Shown: in pieces, positions 6,290 to 11,928 of the stretch
Position numbering within the stretch: the first letter of the stretch is position 1
Layout: the number at the start of each line of letters is the position of its first letter
Origin: DASWHR01 sp035541035
GTDB taxonomy: Bacteria > Actinomycetota > AC-67
Direction: 5' to 3'
Length of the DNA stretch: 23,951 nt
Assembly (NCBI GenBank): GCA_035541035.1
Contig: DATLFO010000360.1
Location: 1-23,951 of the forward strand
Notes under the pieces: generated by a model
The model's input: only the letters and a program-made list of their open reading frames with translations
Databases searched by the model: none
Told to the model about the DNA's origin: nothing
Made by a program: the position numbers and the translations under genes

Positions 6290-8397
6290 AGACCAAGGCC
6301 CGCCGGACGGGCGACGACGGTGCCGCGGACGAGCGCAAGCCGCGATACTGGCTTCGCCGCGTCGTGGTGCTCGGAGGGGTCGGGCTCGCCTTCGGCATCC
6401 TGCTGTTCGGCATCTACTACGCCTTCGCCAAGGTGCCCGAGCCTCAAGACATCGCGACCGCGCAGTCGAGCGTCGTCGAGGATCACAAGGGCCGCTTCGT
6501 CGGCCGGCTTCACGGCAGCGAGGATCGCGCGATCGTTCCCCTCAAGCAGATCCCCGAGATCACGCGCAACGCCGTCATCGCCGCCGAGGATCGCGGCTTC
6601 TATCAGCACAAGGGGATCTCGCCGCTGGGCGTGGTGCGTGCGGCCGTCCGCAACCTGATGGCCCGCGAGATCAAGCAGGGCGGCTCGACGATCACCCAGC
6701 AGTACGTGAAGAACGCCTTCGTGGGGCGGGAGCGATCGTTCATGCGCAAGTTCAAGGAAGCCGTGGTCTCGGTCAAGCTCGAGCGGAAGTGGAGCAAGGA
6801 TCAGATCCTGAGCGCCTACCTGAACACGATCTACTTCGGCCGCGGTGCCTACGGCATCGACGCGGCCGCGCGCGCCTACTACGGCATCCCGGCGTCGCGG
6901 CTGAACCTGGCGCAGTCGGCGCTGCTGGCCGGGATCGTCCGTGCGCCCGAGAAGCTCGAGCCCGCCAAGAACGCCGAAGCCGCGAAGAAGATCCGCGACC
7001 GGGTGCTCGACGGTATGGCCGAGATGAAGATGATCGAGGAGACCGCGCGGGACGAGGCCAAGAAAGCCGAGCTCGCCACGATCGCCCGCGGGACCGGCAT
7101 CAGCGGCCGCGGCGCGTACTTCCTGGACGCGGTCCGGCGCGAGCTGATTGAGCGCTTCGGCGAGGACGAGGTGCTGCGCGGCGGGCTGCGGATCCGCACC
7201 ACCATGGACGTCGAGATGCAAAAGACCGCCGAGGAGGCCGTCGCGGGAGTGCTCGACCGTGCCACCGACCCGGAGGCCGCGTTGGTGTCGGTCGATCCGG
7301 CCACGGGTGAGATCCGCGCGTACGTCGGCGGGCGCGACTACGCCAAGCAGCAGTTCGACCTCGCCGCCGCCAAGCGCCAGCCCGGCTCGTCGTTCAAGCC
7401 GCTGGTGCTGGCAGCCGCGCTCGAGAACGGCTCGTCGCTGTCGAGCGCCTATCCGGCTCCGGCCACCATCACGCTGCAGACCGGCGGCAAGCCGTGGACG
7501 GTGTCGAACTACGACAAGAAGAGTTACGGCACGCTCAACCTCGCCGCCGCCACGGCGGACAGCGTCAACACCGTCTACGCGCAGCTCATCATGGATATCG
7601 GTCCCGAAAAGGTCGTCGAGGTCGCCGAGCGGCTCGGCATCGAGTCGAAGCTCGACGCGGTGCCCTCGCTCGCGCTCGGGACGCTCGAGATCTCCCCGTC
7701 CGAGCTGGCCGGCGCCTACGCGACGATGGCCAACGACGGCAAGCGCGTCGCCGCACACATGATCGCGCGCGTGACCGACCGTGACGGCAAGGAGCTCTAC
7801 CGATTCTCGGACTCGGCCAAGAAAGAGATGGAGCCCAACGTGGCGCGCAACGTCACGCAGGCGATGGTGCAGGTGGTCAAGGCCGGAACCGGCCGCAGCG
7901 CCGACATCGGGCGGCCGATGGCCGGCAAGACCGGCACGACCGAAAATCACCGCGACGCCTGGTTCGCCGGCTACACGCCCAATCTTGCCACCGTCGTCTG
8001 GATGGGGTATCCCGACGGGACGCGTACCATGTCCAACGTGCGAGGAAAGAAGGTCGTGGGCGGAAGCTTCCCGGCGCAGATCTGGAAGGCCTTCATGAAG
8101 AAGGCCCACAGCGGCGTCAAGGTCAAGTCGTTCCCCGGCGCCGAGCCGATCGCTCCCAGCGGCGAGCCGGCGCCCTCGCCCAGCGGATCGCAGACCGCCG
8201 TGCCGACCGGTCCGCCGGTCACCGTCGTGCCGGAGCCGACCGGCACCGGCTCTCCGAGCCACGAGCCGCCGCCGTCGCCGGCCCCGACGCCCACGCAGTC
8301 CCGGTCCCGTCCTCCCTCGCCCAGCCCTTCCCCGACGCCGACGTCGACGAACGCGCAGTCGTCGCCGTCGCCCGGTGGCGGGACGGCGGCGGCGTGA
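6280..8397 (+). CDS. ponA: Bifunctional class A penicillin-binding protein (transglycosylase/transpeptidase)
   Basis: This 705-residue protein polymerises lipid II glycan strands and cross-links their stem peptides outside the membrane. One membrane helix spans about residues 27-48. The GT51 domain carries the catalytic glutamate E103 in AAEDRGFYQHKG, then GGSTITQQ (134-141) and the KLERKWSKDQILSAYLNTIYFG block. The transpeptidase domain has SxxK at S370-K373 (PGSSFKP), SVN at 428-430 and KTGT at 550-553, so both activities look intact. From about residue 618 a Pro/Ser/Thr-rich tail of nearly 90 residues follows, as in mycobacterial PonA1. Its position after DUF5318 and before a GT87 protein matches Rv0050. 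The gene overlaps the preceding one by 10 bp and the next by GTGA, so the four genes 4050-9761 form one coupled unit. Confidence 0.95.
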   Translation: MVVKTKARRTGDDGAADERKPRYWLRRVVVLGGVGLAFGILLFGIYYAFAKVPEPQDIATAQSSVVEDHKGRFVGRLHGSEDRAIVPLKQIPEITRNAVIAAEDRGFYQHKGISPLGVVRAAVRNLMAREIKQGGSTITQQYVKNAFVGRERSFMRKFKEAVVSVKLERKWSKDQILSAYLNTIYFGRGAYGIDAAARAYYGIPASRLNLAQSALLAGIVRAPEKLEPAKNAEAAKKIRDRVLDGMAEMKMIEETARDEAKKAELATIARGTGISGRGAYFLDAVRRELIERFGEDEVLRGGLRIRTTMDVEMQKTAEEAVAGVLDRATDPEAALVSVDPATGEIRAYVGGRDYAKQQFDLAAAKRQPGSSFKPLVLAAALENGSSLSSAYPAPATITLQTGGKPWTVSNYDKKSYGTLNLAAATADSVNTVYAQLIMDIGPEKVVEVAERLGIESKLDAVPSLALGTLEISPSELAGAYATMANDGKRVAAHMIARVTDRDGKELYRFSDSAKKEMEPNVARNVTQAMVQVVKAGTGRSADIGRPMAGKTGTTENHRDAWFAGYTPNLATVVWMGYPDGTRTMSNVRGKKVVGGSFPAQIWKAFMKKAHSGVKVKSFPGAEPIAPSGEPAPSPSGSQTAVPTGPPVTVVPEPTGTGSPSHEPPPSPAPTPTQSRSRPPSPSPSPTPTSTNAQSSPSPGGGTAAA

Positions 8398-9761
8398 GCG
8401 AACAGGACGCCGCTCCGGCCTGGTCGCCGGAAAAGGAACGCCGGGTCGGCCGCATGGCCGTCGTGCTGATGGCGGTGATCGGCGCGATCTTCGCGATGAT
8501 CGGCGGCTTCGTGCTCAAGAAGCAGTGTGAGCCGCCCCGCGCCTGGGACGGCTATCAGTACACGCACAACTGCTACACCGACATCCTGCCGCTGTACGGC
8601 AACCGCGGCGGCGAGTTCTCGTACCGGCCCGACTGCGAGGTGCGCGACGGCGAGCCGTCCCCGGACTGCCGCTCGGTCCCGTTCAGCGAGGGCGGTCTCG
8701 CCTATCGCGACAATCGGCTCGAGTATCCGCCGCTGACCGGCCTGGCGATCTCGGCGGTGAACGCGCCGCTGCAGAACGGCGACGCCGTCGCGTTCTTCCG
8801 GGTGAACGCGTTGATGCTCGCGATGTTCGGGGTGATCGGCGCAGCCGCGATCGCGGCGGCGGCGCGCAATCCCAAGCGCATGGTCATGTACGTGATGGCG
8901 CCGGCGATGATCTCGTATGCGTTCCTGAACTGGGACCTGCTGGCTCTGGGATTGATGGCGGTCGGGCTGTGGGCCTTCACGAAAGAGCGCGACGTGCTCG
9001 CCGCCGGAATGCTGGGGCTGGGGGCGGCCGCCAAGATCTTTCCCGGCCTGATCGTGCCGGCGCTGATGCTCGCGCGGCGCCGCGAGGGCAAGCCCGCGTG
9101 GCCGCTGATGCTGTACTCGATCGTGTGGTTCGCGGTGCCCAACTTGGTCGTGCTGCTGTTCGCCGGGGTGGACGGCTGGTGGTTTCCCTTCGAGTTCCAG
9201 TCCGAGCGGATCCCCAACTTCGAGACCGTCTGGTACTTCATCCTCCACCACGGCAGCGGGCTGACCGATCCGGATTGGGGCTCGTTCTGGTTCCCCGCCG
9301 GAGGCCCCTTCAGCAAGTTCGCCCAGTACGGGTCGCTCGCGATCTTCGGCATCGCGTCGCTCATTCTGCTGTGGCGCGAGTCCGTGCGCGGAGAGATCCG
9401 CGCGCTCACCACGGCCTTCGGCATCCTGATCTTGTTCCTGATGACCACGAAGGTGTTCTCGCCCCAGTTCGCGCTGTGGCTGCTGCCGTTCTTCGTCCTG
9501 GTGCGCGTGCCCTGGCACGCCTTCGCCGCCTTCGCGCTTGCCGATCTGTTCGTGCTCGGGGCGATCTGGGGCTTCCTGAACTCGTTCATCGTCGGCACCG
9601 ACACCGACATGTTCCGGAACGTGCTCGAGGTCGCCGTCTTCGTGCGGTACGCGGCGCTCGGCTACGTGCTGTTCTGGACCCGGCGCGCGGGCGAGGACCT
9701 CACCGGCGATCCCGAGCCGGTACCCGAAGGCGCCGGCTCAGCGGCTGCGGCCTGGGCCTGA
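8394..9761 (+). CDS. GT87-like polyprenyl-phosphate-dependent glycosyltransferase (membrane, Rv0051-like)
   Basis: This is a 455-residue polytopic protein with about ten helices after a short cytoplasmic N-terminus. Features expected of the GT87/DUF2029 GT-C family are a first extracytoplasmic loop with YTDILPLYG (about residues 61-69) and LEYPPLTG, then YAFLNWDLLALGLMAVGLWAF, GAAAKIFPGLIVPALML and TKVFSPQFALWLLPF. Such enzymes move a sugar, often mannose, from a polyprenyl-phosphate donor to an extracytoplasmic acceptor. The donor and acceptor here are unknown. It starts with GTG overlapping the ponA stop (GTGA) and so is translationally coupled to PBP1A. Its 3' end overlaps the convergent methyltransferase gene by 24 bp. 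By position it corresponds to Rv0051, downstream of ponA1. Confidence 0.85.
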   Translation: MSEQDAAPAWSPEKERRVGRMAVVLMAVIGAIFAMIGGFVLKKQCEPPRAWDGYQYTHNCYTDILPLYGNRGGEFSYRPDCEVRDGEPSPDCRSVPFSEGGLAYRDNRLEYPPLTGLAISAVNAPLQNGDAVAFFRVNALMLAMFGVIGAAAIAAAARNPKRMVMYVMAPAMISYAFLNWDLLALGLMAVGLWAFTKERDVLAAGMLGLGAAAKIFPGLIVPALMLARRREGKPAWPLMLYSIVWFAVPNLVVLLFAGVDGWWFPFEFQSERIPNFETVWYFILHHGSGLTDPDWGSFWFPAGGPFSKFAQYGSLAIFGIASLILLWRESVRGEIRALTTAFGILILFLMTTKVFSPQFALWLLPFFVLVRVPWHAFAAFALADLFVLGAIWGFLNSFIVGTDTDMFRNVLEVAVFVRYAALGYVLFWTRRAGEDLTGDPEPVPEGAGSAAAAWA

Positions 9762-10679
9762 GTCCGGCCCCTTCTTCGCCGGGGCCCCCTTGCGCGGCGG
9801 GGTTCGTCCCACGCCGATCAGGCAGAAGGACTGTTCCGCGTCCGGCCCGGCGCGAAAGTCGGCGGCGATGATCTCGTTGCGGGCGCGCTCGGCCTCCGGC
9901 AGCGGCCAGTGCGATACGCCGGCTGCCTTGCGCGCGAGCGGACGAAGCCGCACGCGCAGCGCGCCGGGAAGCTTCGCGAGCCGGTCCTCCACCTTTCGCA
10001 GCTTCGGCCGCAGCCGTTCCTCCTTCGCCTCCGCCGCCACCATGCGGCGGTAGCGCGGGGAGTCCTCGACGTAGAACATTCCCTCCACCGCGACGTCGTC
10101 GAAGCGGGCCGACAGCACCGCGTCCAGATCCGCGGCGTTGAAGTCCCTGAGATGGAACGGGTTGTCCTTCTCGGCCTCGCCCATGTTGTCGATGTTCGGG
10201 GTGGTCACGTAGTGCAGCCCGCCCGGCTCGGTGACGCGCACGACCTCGTCGAGATGGGCCTCCGCGTCCGGGAAGTGCTCGATCACCTGCAACGAGCAGG
10301 TCACCCCGAAGGCCCCGTCGGCAAAAGGAAGCTTCTGCGCGTCGAAGACCACCCACGAGATGTTCGGCGCGTGATACTTGTCGCGCGCGTGGGCGACCGC
10401 GTCGGCGGCGACGTCGCCGGCGACCACGTGACCGGCGTGCCGGGACAGCACGGAGGCGCCGTAGCCTTCGCCGCAGCCGATCTCGAGCAGCCGCTCGGGC
10501 CGGGACGTCATGCGACGAGCGAGATCGTGATAGCCGAACAGGTGCGCCTGAAAGCACCAGGCCCACTTCGGGTCGCCCGGGATGACGCGCTCGCCGGTGA
10601 AGCCCAGCGGCGAGACGCCCTCGATGCCCCCGTGGTCATGACCGTGAGCGTGGTCGTGCGCATGCATCGACGAGGGCAC
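9738..10679 (-). CDS. Class I SAM-dependent methyltransferase with His-rich N-terminus
   Basis: This is a 313-residue cytosolic enzyme. Motif I is LLEIGCGEGYGA (64-75), followed by the acidic end of strand 2 (VVAGDV), then FDAQKLPFADGAFGVTCSLQVIEHF and a post-motif PGGLHYVTTPN. This is the Methyltransf_11/UbiE-type fold acting on small molecules or lipids; the substrate is unknown. Residues 6-16 contain six alternating histidines (HAHDHAHGHDH), which could bind metal. The C-terminal third is helical and basic (EERLRPKLRKVEDRLAKL). A GTG at 10679 with a GAGG site six bases upstream is taken as start; an ATG at 10667 would keep the histidines. It lies 8 bp downstream of the DUF779 gene on the same strand and its 3' end overlaps the GT87 gene. 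Confidence 0.85.
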   Translation of the reverse strand: MPSSMHAHDHAHGHDHGGIEGVSPLGFTGERVIPGDPKWAWCFQAHLFGYHDLARRMTSRPERLLEIGCGEGYGASVLSRHAGHVVAGDVAADAVAHARDKYHAPNISWVVFDAQKLPFADGAFGVTCSLQVIEHFPDAEAHLDEVVRVTEPGGLHYVTTPNIDNMGEAEKDNPFHLRDFNAADLDAVLSARFDDVAVEGMFYVEDSPRYRRMVAAEAKEERLRPKLRKVEDRLAKLPGALRVRLRPLARKAAGVSHWPLPEAERARNEIIAADFRAGPDAEQSFCLIGVGRTPPRKGAPAKKGPDSGPGRSR

Positions 10680-10687
10680 GGGCGGCC

Positions 10688-11023
10688 TCAGCGCTGCTCG
10701 GGGCGCTCGGGCACGCGCAGCGTGAAGCGCGCGTCGAACTCGCTTTCGAGCGAGAACGAATCGTTCACCACACCTTGGTCCACGTCCAGGATCAGCTCGT
10801 CGTCGGCGCCGTAGAGCTTGGCGAGCCAGCCCGGCGCGAGCACCTCGACGCCGTCCACGGCGCCGACCGGCACGCTGTCGGGCTCGGGCAGGTAGTTGTC
10901 GTAGAGGAACGGCGCGGTCGAATCGCAGCAGCCGGACCCGAGCACCATCACGAGGTTGTCGCGGCCCTCTTGCCGCACGCGACGCACCATTTCGGCGGCC
11001 GGCTCCGTTGCGCTGATTCGCAT
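10688..11023 (-). CDS. DUF779 family protein
   Basis: This 111-residue soluble protein matches DUF779 by length and by the family motif, here VMVLGSGCCDSTAPFLYD (about residues 26-43), followed by LILDVDQGVVNDSFSLES, which resembles the family's conserved C-terminal half. The two adjacent cysteines could hold a metal or act in redox chemistry; the function is not established. DUF779 genes usually lie beside an aldehyde dehydrogenase (for example Rv0459 after Rv0458). Here the partner is instead a methyltransferase, and the only aldehyde dehydrogenase of the window is about 10 kb away. The ATG at 11023 has a -10-like TAGAAT six bases upstream and no Shine-Dalgarno sequence, so the transcript may be leaderless. 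Confidence 0.85.
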   Translation of the reverse strand: MRISATEPAAEMVRRVRQEGRDNLVMVLGSGCCDSTAPFLYDNYLPEPDSVPVGAVDGVEVLAPGWLAKLYGADDELILDVDQGVVNDSFSLESEFDARFTLRVPERPEQR

Positions 11024-11029
11024 GTCCCG

Positions 11030-11035
11030 ATTCTA
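11030..11035 (-). promoter_or_regulatory. -10 element (TAGAAT) for the DUF779-methyltransferase pair
   Basis: Read on the minus strand, TAGAAT is followed by six bases and the ATG at 11023. This spacing predicts a leaderless transcript. A matching -35 is not obvious. Confidence 0.45.
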
Positions 11036-11155
11036 CCCGGCCGTCATTTGCGACCGGCCGGTTGGGAAAACCTGTACGAAATGCACGCGAAACAGAAGGA
11101 GTGAACAGCGAGCGAGTCGAACTGTGCCAGCAGGCCGGAGGGCCGGGTGAGGGAT

Positions 11156-11178
11156 CGGCCGCACTCAGGGAGCGGCCG
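11156..11178 (+). other. Hairpin in the leader of the small secreted protein gene
   Basis: CGGCCGC (11156-11162) and GCGGCCG (11172-11178) form a perfect 7-bp stem around a nine-base loop. A smaller GGCC/GGCC hairpin lies just before it at about 11133-11146. They sit in the 228-bp spacer between the divergent DUF779 gene and the gene at 11252. No known riboswitch consensus was recognised. Confidence 0.35.
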
Positions 11179-11237
11179 CGAGCACGGGGCGCGACCGACG
11201 AAGCGCCTTCGCCAGGCGAGAGATTTGTCCGATTCTC

Positions 11238-11246
11238 GGGGAGGAG
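11238..11246 (+). promoter_or_regulatory. Strong ribosome-binding site of the gene at 11252
   Basis: GGGGAGGAG lies five bases before the ATG at 11252. It decides this start over the longer open frame beginning at 11147, and suggests high expression. Confidence 0.75.
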
Positions 11247-11251
11247 ATTCG

Positions 11252-11836
11252 ATGCGGGGAGTCAGAAGGCTCATGGTCGTCGCGGCGGTCGCGTTCGGCA
11301 TGTTCGCGACGCTGGGGGCGACGCCGGCGATGGCCGGTCTGGGGACCGGTCAGGTGACGGGCACGGTTTCGACCGACGGTATCGGGGCGTGCCCGGCGGG
11401 CAACCCGCTGTGCCGCAAGCCGCAGAACAACATCACGTTCTCCGGGGTGCTCATCACCGGCACCTTCACCTCCAACGACAACAGCCAGGTGTTCGCAGGC
11501 AGCGTCAAGGTCGGAACGTCGAACTCGGTGACGGCCCGGAGCACGACCGGCGGGACGCTGGCCGACGACGCGGGCGTGGTGTTCCCGTTCAGCGTGGACG
11601 ACGCGCTCAGCGTGACCGGGAACATCACCAACGGCGCGCCGCCGAACGGATGCGCGGGCACCTATCAGCGTGCGGGGTCCATCGTGCTCGTGCCGCTCCA
11701 GTGCAAGTTCTCGATCAACGGCCGTCCGGTGAACTCTGCGGTGACGGTCGTGGCCCAGTTCTCGCCGACGCAGGGCGACGGGGTCACGACGCCGATCACG
11801 CAGGCGAACTTCACCGGCATCTACGTCGCGGTCTAG
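11252..11836 (+). CDS. Small secreted protein of unknown function
   Basis: This is a 194-residue protein with a Sec signal peptide: basic MRGVRR, a hydrophobic core, and an Ala-x-Ala site at ATPAMA near residue 28. The mature part (about 166 residues) is rich in Thr, Ser, Gly, Val and Asn, with alternating hydrophobic residues that suggest an all-beta domain. Two cysteine pairs, GACPAGNPLC and NGCAGTY...LQCKF, could form disulfides. I do not recognise the family. It has a strong ribosome-binding site and is followed by a terminator-like hairpin. It may therefore be expressed at a higher level than the transporter operon downstream, as abundant secreted binding components often are. Its link to that operon is by position only. 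Confidence 0.8.
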   Translation: MRGVRRLMVVAAVAFGMFATLGATPAMAGLGTGQVTGTVSTDGIGACPAGNPLCRKPQNNITFSGVLITGTFTSNDNSQVFAGSVKVGTSNSVTARSTTGGTLADDAGVVFPFSVDDALSVTGNITNGAPPNGCAGTYQRAGSIVLVPLQCKFSINGRPVNSAVTVVAQFSPTQGDGVTTPITQANFTGIYVAV

Positions 11837-11854
11837 CACGCGCGATAGCGTTCG

Positions 11855-11882
11855 GGGGCCGGGCCATCAAGCGCCCGGCCCC
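11855..11882 (+). terminator. Terminator-like hairpin after the small secreted protein gene
   Basis: GGGGCCGGGC (11855-11864) pairs perfectly with GCCCGGCCCC (11873-11882) across an eight-base loop. It is followed by a mixed T/C run (TCGTTCCTTCCTCC). The stem begins 18 bp after the stop at 11836 and ends 46 bp before the next gene. It may act as a partial terminator or attenuator. Confidence 0.7.
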
Positions 11883-11928
11883 TCGTTCCTTCCTCCGCGA
11901 GGAGGCGGGTGAAGGTTTCGGAACAGCG

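Noticed and set aside
11101..11251. Possible known riboswitch (c-di-AMP, cobalamin or c-di-GMP class)
   Set aside because: Hairpins exist, but I could not match the conserved bases of any of these classes, so only an unassigned leader is reported.
11062..11928. Upstream extension of the 901-residue protein frame
   Set aside because: It runs through the small secreted protein gene in another frame and through the hairpin at 11855-11882; the signal peptide begins at 11929.
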